A DNA stretch of 64,000 bases from Neurospora tetrasperma FGSC 2508. Taxonomy: Eukaryota > Ascomycota > Sordariomycetes > Sordariales > Sordariaceae. The stretch covers positions 45,370 through 109,369 of the forward strand of contig NW_009799102.1 in the NCBI RefSeq assembly GCF_000213175.1, in the 5' to 3' direction. Each line of letters begins with the position of its first letter. Position 1 is the first letter of the stretch. A model generated the notes under the pieces. That model worked only from the letters and a program-made list of their open reading frames with translations, was not told the origin of the DNA and made no database searches. This document shows positions 22,437 through 34,652 of the stretch, one piece after another. The position numbers and the translations under genes are program-made.

Positions 22437-23567
22437 GGCTGGTGGTGTTGTGTGCAAATTGATGGGATCAATGCAATGTAATGGATACGATGGGCGACAG
22501 GATAAGTGGCATGTGGTGGTGGTGGTGGTGGTGGTGGTGGTGGTGGTGGTAATAGCTCGATGTCGACAATGCAATGTTGATGGAGGTTGACAATGTTGGT
22601 TGACAAAGACGCGTTCGACGGTGCGACTTGTCGCAGGGGGGTATCTCGGGGGTCTCTAGAGGTGAAACTGCGTCATTCGGCTTTGGACCATCAATGGAAA
22701 AGATCAAATGCGGATCGGGGGGTTGATCTTGGATTCCGCCTTGCAGTAGTGTGGATGTTTGTGGAAAGATTTAGGTTGCGTCAGGCGGCCAGTCGTTTTT
22801 CCCCAGCTTGGTTTATTTTTCGGGTCTTGGGTGGGTTTGTTTGTCTGTCAACACTGACTGCAGTGCAGCAGTTAGGAAGCACAAGGGCACAGTGCTATCG
22901 GCACACATCGAGTACCTGCGTTAACTCCTCACAAATGGAAGACAAAATGACTCGAGATGCACCACACTCTGATGTAATTGAGTTGTAAACAAAAAAGGGT
23001 TTCGGTGAACAGATGGGAGATGCAGACAAAGGAACAACAAGATGTGTTCGATGAAATGATCGATTCATTCCATCCCGTGCCCGCCCCTCCTTGTACACAA
23101 CATATGTATTCCTTCAGCCTGGCTGGTTTTACGACCTTGGGCAAATTGGAGAAAATCTGTTTACTTGTACAGTGTCCATAGCTCTGCGCAATGGCTTCCA
23201 GGTGCGCCGTGTTGCCTGGGTAACGAGCTCAAGCTTAGTACTTGACAGATGCAGTAAACACGTGGGAACCCCGCCTGCCTTCAAGCCATTGGCCAGCCTT
23301 GCATTTTGCATCCTTTGTGCATCCCATTTTGCCCAATTGACGACCGAGATGACATGTCCATCGGGAACAGGGGACTTTAGCCCGGAGACGGGAGCTTGGA
23401 AAGGGAAACGGAAGCTTCCTTCCTTTCCACCCTTCCATTCTCCAGGCCTCGCAACATCGATCTGTTCATTGCATTAATTACCACCTGTTCCATTCCATTG
23501 CTGTTTCCCTTGGTCTTCTTCTTCTTTGCATGTTCACATATCACTAGGTAGCCATACTATCGTCAAC
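22437..23567. other. Intergenic: divergent promoters with a GGT microsatellite
   Basis: About 1.1 kb between the SPxK-protein gene (-) and the heme-protein gene (+). A GGT microsatellite at 22513-22550 lies 77-114 bases upstream of the minus-strand start codon, probably in its 5' leader. Nothing else recognised. Confidence 0.55.
22513..22550. repeat. (GGT)n microsatellite, 38 bases
   Basis: Uninterrupted GGT repeats on the plus strand (ACC on the transcribed-gene sense strand), located just upstream of the start codon at 22436. Confidence 0.9.
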
Positions 23568-24517
23568 ATGGCCGATACCGACACCGTCCGCCGGCGCAAG
23601 CCCGAATCCAAGACACCTGCCACCAACGAGCCCGGTCACGATACGGCCTCAGCTACCGAAGACTCCGATGTCGAAGAGATCATCCGCCCCGGCTTTCCTC
23701 CCCACTCCGAATCCCGAAATGGCGGCAAGAAAAAGAAAGCTCCCAAACGCCGAATCGAAGACGAAGACGAATCCAACCCCTGGCTCCTCGACATCCTCCG
23801 TGTCATTTCCTTCCTCTTCCTGGCCTCTTGCGGTCTCAGCTACCTCATCTCCAATGGCGAGTCCTTCTTCTGGGGCATGTCTCACCCGCCCAACTATCTC
23901 CAGTTAGAATGGTGGAAGTCTCAATTGGTACGTCCTTCGATCGATGCTTCCCTTCTCCAGCCGCTGGTCCACCAGCACCAGCTGACAAGGCGGTGACGTA
24001 GCGCGGCCCCATCTACCTCACCCCGGCCGAACTCGCCGCCTTCGATGGCACCGATGAATCCAAACCCATTTATCTCGCAATCAACGGCACCATCTATGAC
24101 GTCTCCGCCAACCGACGCACCTACGGTCCGGGCGGTTCCTACCACGTCTTTGCCGGCGTTGACGCTTCGCGCGCTTACGTCACCGGCTGCTTCGCCGAGG
24201 ACCGCACCCCCGACATGCGCGGTGTCGAGGAAATGTTCCTTCCTCTCGACGACCCTGCCGTGGACAACAAGTACTGGACCCCAGAAGAACTAAAGCAGTT
24301 AAAGAGGAAAGAAATGGAGGAGGCCCTGAAAAAGGTCAACGATGCCTTGAAGCACTGGGCCAACTTCTTCGGGAAGAGCAAGAAGTACAGGTTCGTGGGC
24401 TATGTCAAGAGAGACAAGGACTGGTTGAAGAAGGAACCAGTGCCCAAGCTGTGTGAGGCGGCGGGGAGGGGCAGGACGCCTAGGTCACCGCCGGAGGAGG
24501 AAAAGAAGAAGCACTAG
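23568..24517 (+). CDS. Membrane-anchored cytochrome b5-like heme-binding protein (MAPR/Dap1 family)
   Basis: Predicted heme-binding membrane protein of the progesterone-receptor-membrane-component (MAPR/Dap1) family, whose members support P450 enzymes and sterol synthesis at the ER. Exons 23568-23927 and 24002-24517 flank a 74-nt intron (donor gtacgt, branch ctgac); the product is 291 residues. The first 70 residues are charged and end in a basic/acidic patch. One transmembrane segment follows (about 71-94, LLDILRVISFLFLASCGLSY). The heme domain (about 122-220) carries the family hallmarks IYLAINGTIYDVS, YGPGG and HVFAGVDASRAYVTGCF. A Lys/Glu-rich helical tail completes it. Compared with yeast Dap1 (about 150 residues), both the N- and C-terminal extensions are long. 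Confidence 0.9.
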
Positions 24518-24940
24518 GAGATGACTCCTGAGGATGGTGGTAATGGTATGGAAAACAGAACAAATTAATTTCTTACCCAAGGAACTCTGCGTCAATATTG
24601 ATTATCTCTCTTGACAATGACAAGTCTAGCAGGTACCTACCAATGGATCAAAGTACAGTCTGAACAGTTTGAACATCGAACAGAACAAAATACCAGAGGA
24701 TCATGACACTCGATTTCATGCAATATCTACCTCTACCCAACCAACAATTCCACGCTCGCAGCAATCTAGTGCCCGGCTCTAAACCCAAAAGAAAGAAAAA
24801 ATAACAACGTCGCTGACAAAGAAACATGGGCCAGCGCGCCGAAACCGAGAAAGTCAGTTACCCTTCTTAAAACATCGTACAGTCCAACTCGAGGATTTCA
24901 TCGTCAATTCAACCTCTCCACCTTGCTCCACTTTCGTGAA
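24518..24940. other. Intergenic: convergent 3' region (423 bases)
   Basis: Between the 3' ends of the heme-protein gene (+) and the cupredoxin gene (-). I see no gene or distinct signal in it. Confidence 0.6.
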
Positions 24941-25944
<1,004 letters not shown>

Positions 25945-27976
25945 TTTTGCGGTTGTTGTTGTGTTGAGTGTATGTGTGTTTGTATTTGAAGATCTGGAAA
26001 AAGAGAACTGAACTTGAAAGACCGTCGTCCGTCTAGCGGTTTGTCGTCGTTGTCGTCGTTGTCGGGTTAAATGAAAGGGAGTATGGTGGTAAGATGTGAA
26101 AGCGACTGGCGCTGTATTATTGTCGAAGACCGAAAGAGGTAGTGAGTAGGACCAGCCTGGCCGATTCGAAAGGTAAAGACCGAACGACGGCGGAGAAAGA
26201 AAGGAAGAGAGAAGAGAAAAGAAAAGAAACGACCCGTGTTGTGGGTTGTGATGGTGGATATGGAAGACGATGACGAAAAGAAAAGCCCGGGAAAGAGATG
26301 GGGAGGGTATCGTGAGGATATAAGTCAACTGTCCAGGCCCAAAATTTTTTATGAATCGCTCTGATGTCGATGGAGCCTAGAGATATCCATGTCTTACCAT
26401 GGTTAGCAACATGTTAGGTTTCATCGACAGAGGGAGTTGACATTCTGGGGTAGAGGATCCGTACTGGGCTCCATAGTAGCCAAGACGGAGTGTGGTATTG
26501 AAACATCACGGTGTTTGGAGTTTCCGGGGCAGGAACGGGGCCATATCAGCTGGGGATATACTTACACCAAAAACACCAGCTGTTGACTATAGCAAAAAGA
26601 GTATCGCTTTTTGAAAAAGCTAGCTTATCCCCCTCAAAACTTCGTTTCGGCAAGGTGCCTCTTAATCAAGGCACCTCGGTATAGCCCCAGAAGTCGAAAC
26701 GAAAACGATGGCTGTAGCGAACTTGAGATAGGTTGGATTTCTACCCAACCTTGTGAAGCGTGTACGATGGTAAAGCTCGTACCGGCATCTATAGAGAATA
26801 GAGTGATAGGTGAATTGGGTCTTGTAAAGAATGCGCCTGAATGCCTCCATGACTGGACTGTAACGAAGGAAAGTGGAACAACACTGGGGAGAGAATGAAA
26901 CGAAAGTTGTCACTTGTCTGCTTTGCGAACTGAAGATCCTTCTGCTGAATTGGGTTCGGTTGAAGTTTGTGAAGATCTTGATATCTCTGCGACACCTTGC
27001 CACCTGCCCACCCGTCTGAATCACTCCATGAAGCCAAAGTCCATTATCCCCATCTCAATTACTCAGTCTTCGCGATACCGAAATCTGGAAGCCAAGCAAA
27101 GACAAAGAGCAAAGCCGAATTAAGGTTTGGATCCCTGCTACTAAGCGCCAGGGGCCGTCTGTGACCAGGGGTCAGAGCACAGCCGGCAACCGACCATCGC
27201 CAATGAGATCTGCGACGCATCTGATACACGGATCCGGTTTCACTACCTCCACGACTCGGTTAACCTTCTAGATCTTCCCTTGCTGGATCTCATCGATCCG
27301 AGGGCCGATGTCGGAAATGTCAAAGTGCCAAAGTTGGGCGTTGGGACGAATTAGCATCAGTCGTGATATCAGAGCTAAGACGGGGTCTGAGCTTGGGGGT
27401 CTCGGTGATTAGACGGTCTAGACCTTTCTCCCTTCCTTCGTACACAGTGAAGGCGGAAAGCTGATAGGGTTGGAAAGGACGATGGAAAACCACATGGCTA
27501 TTGAAGTTGTTCCGAACATTGGAAATTGCGAGCCTGCCCTGCATATTGTACATCAGCCATCTGTCATCGTCGACTATCAAGTTACTTCTACCAGGTCCTA
27601 CGTCTAGTGAACAAACAAGCATTGTTCTGGACTCCTCTCTATCACACTTGCCATCTAAAATGGCGAATGGCCGTAAATGTCTTCGATCTTGAGCCGTACA
27701 GCTTACACTCGCTGCTCTCCAATCCCTTTCTTGACCTTCGGCTTGTTTGTGCCATTGTTTAGTATCGTGAACCGGCGTTGTACGGCAAAGGGTCCACGCC
27801 AGGCACAATGAGCGTTCCGCAACCTCCTTCTGACAGACGTAGCTTGATAAGTGCGCAGATGGAGCTCCGTCAGATGCCGATACCATAGTCATACTGTCGG
27901 TCGAGCTGAGCTTGCCATGTGCCCACATGGAGTAGGAGGCATAAACCCTCCCTCACCTCTCCCATCAACGGCACGA
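25945..27976. other. Intergenic: 2 kb, cupredoxin promoter and CENP-X 3' flank
   Basis: The 3' part (about 25945-26330) is purine/pyrimidine-skewed and should be the cupredoxin 5' leader and promoter. From about 26590 to 27930 there are unrecognised ORFs, the longest being 202 codons on the minus strand (27320-27928). I see no known domain; it could be a decayed gene or simply unselected sequence. Confidence 0.45.
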
Positions 27977-28696
27977 TCAAAGATCCAACAACAACTGAGG
28001 CGCAATCTTCTCCAAATCCTCCACCTCCAAGAAGCCTCCCCCTCCCGAAGTGGTCCCATTCCCTCCCTCCCTCTCCACCACACTCCTTGCGATCGCCTCC
28101 CTCACAAAGATATCCACATAGCGCGCCACCGCTTCGTTCGCATCCTTCGTTATCTTGGTCTTGTCGCTCTCGAAGAACTCGTACAATAACCTCGTCAACA
28201 GCTCCGAGGGGACCGTGGGCCGTTCCTCTTCGTCCGAGTCCTCCTCTGCTTCCTCTTGTTGCTCTTCAGCATCTGACTCCTGCTGTGGCTGGTACCGGTC
28301 TGAGTCGTCAGCGTCTTCCGAGTCATTTCGGTTGTTACGCTGCATCTGTCGTCGTCGCTGGAGCCCATTCGTGTCCGTCTCCGGTTGCTCTTCATCTTCT
28401 ACCTCATCTGAGCCGAGCATGGTAACGTCATTGTTGATTTCGCTGTGAGGAAACATGTCCAGATCTTCGTCGTCTTGGACGGAAGCGAGCTCGATTGTGT
28501 CCGTTGTTTCGCGGCGTCGCTTCGAGGAGGAGGGGTCTGCTGAGGTAGAGCCACGTTTGGCGCCGGCGGGAGCTGTAAAGGTCATGTTAGCTTTCGGATG
28601 GGTGTTGGAAGCGGAATTGAACCAAATGCGACTGCGGGAAATGGAAGGCTTGCCGCGCCGGCTGCTGGAGGCCGTGGAGGTAGATTTGGGAGGCAT
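27977..28696 (-). CDS. mhf2: CENP-X/MHF2 histone-fold protein with long acidic N-terminal extension
   Basis: Histone-fold partner of CENP-S/MHF1, which acts in the FANCM/Mph1 DNA-repair complex and at kinetochores. The ORF is one exon of 239 residues. The family core is at the C-terminus (about 160-239): SELLTRLLYEFF, then TKITKDANEAVARYVDIFVR and the closing FLEVEDLEKIAPQLLLDL, the most conserved part of CENP-X. About 150 residues precede it: a basic Ser-rich start, then a strongly acidic Asp/Glu/Gln stretch (about 75-160). Animal CENP-X is only about 80 residues, so the extension is the unusual part. The upstream ATG at 28696 is used because the frame is open throughout, although internal ATGs could serve. 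Confidence 0.88.
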   Translation of the reverse strand: MPPKSTSTASSSRRGKPSISRSRIWFNSASNTHPKANMTFTAPAGAKRGSTSADPSSSKRRRETTDTIELASVQDDEDLDMFPHSEINNDVTMLGSDEVEDEEQPETDTNGLQRRRQMQRNNRNDSEDADDSDRYQPQQESDAEEQQEEAEEDSDEEERPTVPSELLTRLLYEFFESDKTKITKDANEAVARYVDIFVREAIARSVVEREGGNGTTSGGGGFLEVEDLEKIAPQLLLDL

Positions 28697-29377
28697 TGCA
28701 ACTGATCCGTCGCTTATTTCCGATTCTGCTCTAAAGGCGCCAGATTTGATAATAGGAACCGGCGTAAATGGTTAAGAGGGCAGTGATGAAACTAAAGCTG
28801 GGAGCGCAAAGCTATCGCAAGTCAAGAGAGTGCATTCGGATGATGTTTGGTGGTTGGAAGTCCAATCGCCTGGAGACGCGACGCGACAAAGATACCCCAA
28901 ATCGTATTTACGTAACTGGCCCGTCAGAGTCGGAGACCCCAAGACCGAAATCTACATCGATGTTCACATGTTCACATGTTCGTATGCATTTCACGCATTC
29001 GAAGGCGGTGCGCAATCACTTCACTGACTTGATAAACGAAGTTCGGAAAGGAAACCCATGAATTCGCCAAACTACCTATCGTCAAAGGGGATCTAAGAGA
29101 CGCATGCAAAGGAAACGGCGGAAAGATGATGTTGCCAAAGGCAAAGGAGAATACACATGGGAAAACAGCTAAGGATCTTGTATTACAGCGGGGAATCGGT
29201 ATGTAGCCCGCGAAACCTCCTCCTCAACCGGACAATGGCTCAACGCTTGAGTCCATCGTCGGAACCTTTTCGAAACCCTCCGTCAGAGATAGATCCCGAA
29301 GAGAAACGGTTTGATCTCCATCCCCAAAAAGGGTCATCTCCTCAACTTCATAGTTTAGCACATTGAGGTTGGGAAAT
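28697..29377. other. Intergenic: CENP-X promoter and carrier 3' flank
   Basis: 681 bases between two minus-strand genes. A short direct repeat of TTCACATG occurs near 28962-28980. No gene recognised. Confidence 0.55.
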
Positions 29378-30845
29378 TTAACCGGAACCACCCTTGAAGG
29401 CCTTGCCGAAGAGGAGGACCTGGAGCTGGTCGTAGATGGAGAGGACACCAGCACCGGCGACACCACGGAGAATGTTGGCACCAGCACCCTTGAAGAGAGA
29501 CTTGACACCCTCCTTGGCAACGATCTGGGAAGCGGCATCGAAGGAAGACTTGTACTTGACGGCCTCACCGGAGGTCATCATCATGCGACGACGGATGGTG
29601 TCAAGAGGGTAAGAGGCGATACCAGCGGCGGTGGTGACGCACCAGCCGAGAGCGAAAGAGGCAAGGAAGTTGTTCTTGAGGTCACCGACAAGGAGGACGG
29701 GCTTGATGGAGTCGTAGAGACCGAAGTAGAGACCACGGTAGACGACGATACCAGCGACGGAGGGACCGAAACCACGGTAGAGACCGGCAATACCATCGGA
29801 AGCGATGGTCTTGCGGTAGACATCGACGAGACCGTTGAACTGACGCTCACCACCCTTCTTGGCGGACTTGGCATCGTTGGCGAGACGGGTACGGGCGTAG
29901 TCGAGGGAGTAGACGAAGAGGAGGGAAGTGGCACCAGCGGCACCACCGGAGGCAAGGTTACCAGCCATCCACTTCCAGTAGCCATCGACCTCCTTCTTGT
30001 AGCCGAACATCTTCTTGAACTTGTCACGGAAAGCGAAGTTCAGGGCCTGGGTAGGGAAGTAACGGATGACGTTGGCGGTGTTGCCACGCCACAAGGCCAT
30101 GACACCCTCATCGGCGGTGGTGCGCTTGAAGCAGTCGATGATACCGTCGTAGCGGCGGTCGAGACGGCCGGCACGGATCATCTCATCCTAGGGGGTCGTC
30201 AGTATACCTGGACTAACATGTGGAAGAGATACTCGTTCTCCCATCGCCGACGTTGAAGGAATGGCACGTGACAGCCAGATAAACTTGCCGCGACTGCTAC
30301 CACATGCGCGGATCACAGGGGCCAAGTTGATTTCCTTCTCCTGTCGGTAATGGGAGAATGAGGTAATTATTGGAACGTACCTGGTTCTGGACGAGGAGCT
30401 TGATACGCTCAATGGGAGCGGCAGCAGTCTTCGAGACGGCGGCAGACACACCACCCATCAAGAAGTCCGCCACGAAGGGCTGTAGAAGAGGGGAGATGTT
30501 AGCATGTTGTTATGTCGCGATAAGCAAGCAAAGATGTCAGGTCGTGTCCCCGCATTTCCCGGTGGTAGTCGACATGCAAACGCAGTCACCAAGCCGCGAT
30601 AGATCAAGAACATCACTGTCGACCGACTGATGAAATCGGAGGGCCCGATGATTGTTGTTGATTGCTATCGCGCCGTAACCTGCGAGGGCTGGCTGAGGTC
30701 GCGATGGACGATCCCCTTGGACTGCCTGCCCGATCGACCAGGGAAATGACGACAACAACAACGACGACCACGACATCAACGTGCTGGGCGAGAGAGAGGG
30801 GCAAAACATACCGGCATGCCCAAGACCTTCTGTTGCTCCGCCATT
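29378..30845 (-). CDS. aac: Mitochondrial ADP/ATP carrier (AAC)
   Basis: Inner-mitochondrial-membrane exchanger of cytosolic ADP for matrix ATP. Exons are 30813-30845 (11 codons), 30381-30479 and 29378-30187; introns of 333 and 193 nt have donors gtatgt and gtacgt. All junctions are phase 0 and the product is 313 residues. The spliced start [25 protein letters not shown] is typical of fungal AACs. Three carrier repeats are present with PxD/E-x-x-[KR] signatures ([24 protein letters not shown]), and the diagnostic RRRMMM motif is at residues 243-248. Codon use is strongly biased to C-ending codons, as expected for abundant proteins, which also creates a long spurious antisense ORF. Long introns near the 5' end are common in highly expressed fungal genes. 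Confidence 0.97.
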
Positions 30846-33800
30846 GTGATATTCCTTTCCTTGCTGTAAAAAGAGAGGAGTGGAGATGGAGAGAAAAGAC
30901 CAAGCTCTGCTACGAGGGGAAGAGGAAGAACTCGCGAGAATATATTCTGCAGCCGACTGGGGGTCTGGGGCTGCCAAGGGGGGGCCGACGAAAAATTTCG
31001 CAGCGGAGACAAGGAAGCAGGCCCAGTTTTCACTTTGTGCGGGCGCCAGCGGGCCAGCCGCTACTAGCCCACCGCGACCGAATCTTCCCGGGCCCCTGGC
31101 TGGGCTGCTCAAGCACCGCGCACGGGCCATCTTCTTGCATCTTTACCAGAACGGGCAAGCTTGCAGCTGCTAGCAGCCCGTGACAGCTCATGCCACTCCT
31201 GCTTGTGCCGCGCTGACAGTCAGGTTCCCTGCACTGCCGGCCGGTAAAGCCCGAAAGGCTCCAGTCACTCTTGTAACAAGAACCATTTCATCGTCACCCA
31301 ATTGGACGCATCAGCGCCCAATCTGTTCGCTGGCTATAATTACACGTATCAGTTTATCCCTCAGCGGGCAGTAAGGTAACTTGTGTGTTTTGAGGTGCCA
31401 CGAAGTCCAGCAGCTAACAGACGCCAGCCGCCATCGTGAAACTGGTTATTTACATATAGTCGGCACCCGACCGCCTCTTCGTCCTCACCGTTCATTGCAG
31501 TGCTCGCGAAATTTTCAGAGTGCCCTCGGCTATGTACTTCCTCGTTGTCTTCAAACACGAGGATGGATGGAGTTGTAGGTAGGTATCTTGAGGACTCGCT
31601 GTCATCCACTGCCTTGGGATTCCCATGTTTCGAAGGGAGCCTTCTGTCTTCGAACCCCCCCCTCCCCGTCCCCCACCCTCGCTTCCCCCTCGCTCCCCAG
31701 TCTCGTCCCCCTCCAACAAACACCCTTCACGCTTTGCGTTGGCCAAGACCCGAGTCAGATTGATTCCTTGGCACGCGGCAGCTGGAGCCGCGGTCTGCGA
31801 CGAACTTGAAGCCAGAACTCCCGGCCCCACGGGCAGAGATTCGGCTGTCATGCAAAAGGGACGGAAAATGTCCATACCGACTCGGTCATCTTAACTTCCG
31901 AAAGTTTCGTCTCCTGGATATCCGAGTCGGAGTATTCCAGAACTTCCCCATGGCTCGTTATGATGGATCACAAGGAAATCATCTGTACCTCTCTCACGAG
32001 TTCAACTTCCCTTTTGGCTGTTGTCCCAGGTCCAGTGGCATTGCAACGTCATGCTGCAGCCCCCGGCCTTAACATGTCAAGCACCAATTGTGCACCCCCC
32101 CTCCTGTTCACCATCCGTAACCGCTGAGCCGCCCAGGATGGCGTCGCTAGCAGGGCATGTGGCAAACGACGACGGCAACGGGCGGCAATTCGGGGCAACA
32201 TCTTCGGTCAATGAGAGTCTGAGAATGGGCAAAGCTCCAACAGCTTTCTAGGGCCCATGCGACACGCTCTTGACGGTGGACGGTGAGTCCGATGTGTAGA
32301 CGAAAACCCTTGAATACGAAAGGTAAAGTAAAGAGGAAGACGGTGGCGGCAACAAGGCCTATCTGTGCCATTTGCTCCGAATGCCCAATGCATCCCACAA
32401 GCCGTCAGGGTGCCGGCCGGAGGGGGTCCGTTCATGCCAAGACGACAAGGTTCGGGTCGCTGGACCGGACTTGGAGATAACCTCAACCGTATCGAGCTTT
32501 CACGTGCTCTCAGGTATCCAGAGTTCATGAGCAAGCCAGCAGCGAGACATGCTTTGCAGATGAGACGATTGCAGGCACATGGACAATACGGGATTTGGGA
32601 CGACAAGTAGTGTATGCTTCGTTGCGCATAACCCGTCTGCCGTCTTTTACCATCAATATTCGATGGTCAGGGCGCCAACCTTCTTGGCTGTAACGAGTGG
32701 ACCCATTGATTCAACTTCATGCCTTCTGTCAACGTGCTCAGCTTGTCAGATTGTGCGGAAGATGTCATGGTATTCCTCGGTCGCACCTCACACGATCTGG
32801 CGTGGGAGCCCCAGCCATCTACCAACGGAACAAGCAAATGCGCGTCTGCGATGCTCTTGCAAATTCGGGATGCCAAGCAACGAAGCTAGCGTGAAATGTC
32901 AAGGTTCGGAGTCATTGCTTTCAAAGGCAGAATTATCTCTCATTGATTCCTCTGTTGAAGTTTGATGCCCGCCAGGTATGAGACCACAGCAGACAGTAAA
33001 ATGTCCCGCTCAATGCGCCAGGCACCAGTTTGCCTTGAGGAGCTGGAACTGAGATGCCTTCAACTGTTTTCATAAATCGTAAGTTGATACAGAGGTATGA
33101 CGAGCATAGGTGAGACTGGAAAGGAGGAAACGGTTGGGTTCCAAGCATCACAAATGTTTGTCCGGAGGAGCAAATCCGGATAGGCTCACTAATATGTGCA
33201 TGTCGTATGTAAGCGACTGTGTCCCGGCTGGAAAGATGGTGTTTGCGATGAGGCAATTTATACTTGAAGAGATAAGAATGAGTGAGCGGCAGCTTCAGAC
33301 TGTCCGTGTTAGAATATGGGAACCTTGTCCCCTTGTATCAGGGTAATAGGTGACTGGAGCCGACATTGTGTAAAGCGTAGTCCAGAGGCTCAGCTTCTTC
33401 TCACCGAGGTGTGTCGGTTCGACGGAGTCTGGCAGATAAGAAGCACTCGATAAGAAATTTAATTAGCTTTGTCCACTTCCATGACCGTGACCGGATACCT
33501 CAACGGCCTGGCGCGGTCATAGTGTACACGATATGGGACCTGTTCATCATAGGGCTGGACTAGTGTCGTGGAGAATCCCATCCAGACATCGATAGGTCCA
33601 TACATCATACACATACGTCACTGGCATATCGTGTGAACTCAGATGTTGCTTTGAGGCAGTGAATTAGTTTCCTATTCTACCGCCTCTAGTCCTTCTTGTC
33701 CTTCTCCATGGATTGGGGTATCATAGAGAACTGCTCGTGACAAGCTGTTCCCATCGGACTAGGCGCGCACACACACGGCTTGCACGTAAGCATCGAACTC

Positions 33801-34110
33801 GGGTACAGCTCTTTCCCAGGCAGATAGGAGGCGAGTCTGCCCCGTTCGTTTGTCGTGATCTTGGTCGTTCCGTTCGTATCTTCCGATCGATGCAAAATCC
33901 CAGTGTGATTGTGTAAAGAATCTGAGGAGCACTTCCCGATTCCCCTCCCACTAAATTGCTACACCGTGTGCATTGTGCATGCAAAGATTGACCATTCCCA
34001 CCAGAGACGTAGCCCGATCAAAAAAGTCAAACCCCTTCTTGTCGCTGACGAACCACCTTTTCAAGTCTGCCGGTCCGTCATGTCAAGAGAATCGCCAGGT
34101 GTTTGGACGT
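30846..34110. other. Intergenic: 3.3 kb without a supportable gene
   Basis: The longest gene-free stretch of the window, from the carrier promoter to the 3' end of the eS25 gene. Several ORFs of 60-130 codons exist on both strands, but none has recognisable motifs or convincing splice-phase continuation. A non-coding RNA cannot be excluded from sequence alone. Confidence 0.5.
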
Positions 34111-34652
34111 TTACTCGTCAGCGCCAATGGCACGGGCTGTAGAAATCGCATGTTAGCCGATTGTTCTCGAATGTGTGGCTGATCGAAATCCGGTGTCGCC
34201 GGTCGGCTCGACCGGGCGAGGGAGACGTACTGTAGATCTTCATCTTGCTGTGTCCAACAACCTGCTTGATCTGACCCTTCTCCTCGAGGTCCTTGAGGCA
34301 GCGGCGGGCAAGCGAGCCGTTGATCTTGAGACGGTCGACGAGGGTGGCGACGGTGACAAGGCGGTAGGACTGGACGTCCTTGTAAAGCTTGTCGGAAGTG
34401 GACTTGTCAAGGATGACGGCGTGCTGGGCCTTGTCCTTGACTGTGGGTATGTGTCAGTGAATTTGGCCCAAAGTTTTGATGTTGTCGGGGAGCGCCTTCA
34501 CGGCAGCGACGATGGCTATGACGGCGACAGTCGTGAAGCCATCATCATCTGCTGGAAATGACGACCCCGAAAAATGGACAGAGATTCTCCTTACCCTTGC
34601 CCTTGGACCACTTCTTCTTCTGCTTCTTAGCACCAGACGCGGCGGGAGCCAT
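34111..34652 (-). CDS. rps25: Small-subunit ribosomal protein eS25 (RPS25)
   Basis: Component of the cytosolic 40S subunit. Exons are 34595-34652, 34231-34440 and 34111-34136; introns are 154 nt (donor gtaagg) and 94 nt (donor gtacgt, branch ctaac). The spliced product has 97 residues: a basic Lys-rich N-terminus (KKQKKKWSKGKVKDKAQHAV), the winged-helix core DKLYKDVQSYRLVTVATLVD, then RLKINGSLARRCLKDLEEKG, and the end KMKIYTRAIGADE. Length and sequence fit the family. The gene lies head-to-head with the RPS5 gene across 486 bases, suggesting a shared promoter. The last exon is only 26 nt. Confidence 0.96.

Noticed and set aside
29363-30256. A 297-codon plus-strand ORF antisense to the ADP/ATP carrier
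   Set aside because: It covers exactly the carrier's third exon and is made of Gly/Asp/Glu/Thr/Val residues expected from reading C-ending codons backwards. It is a codon-bias shadow.
31361-32606. Overlapping ORFs of 60-130 codons in the 3.3-kb intergenic region
   Set aside because: None shows a recognisable protein pattern or links to neighbours by good splice sites in consistent phase.
33700-33830. Possible tRNA-like T-arm (a TTCGA near 33793 on the minus strand) and other TTCGA occurrences such as near 13690 and 33417
   Set aside because: Flanking bases do not form the T-stem and no matching D-arm, anticodon arm or acceptor stem could be found.
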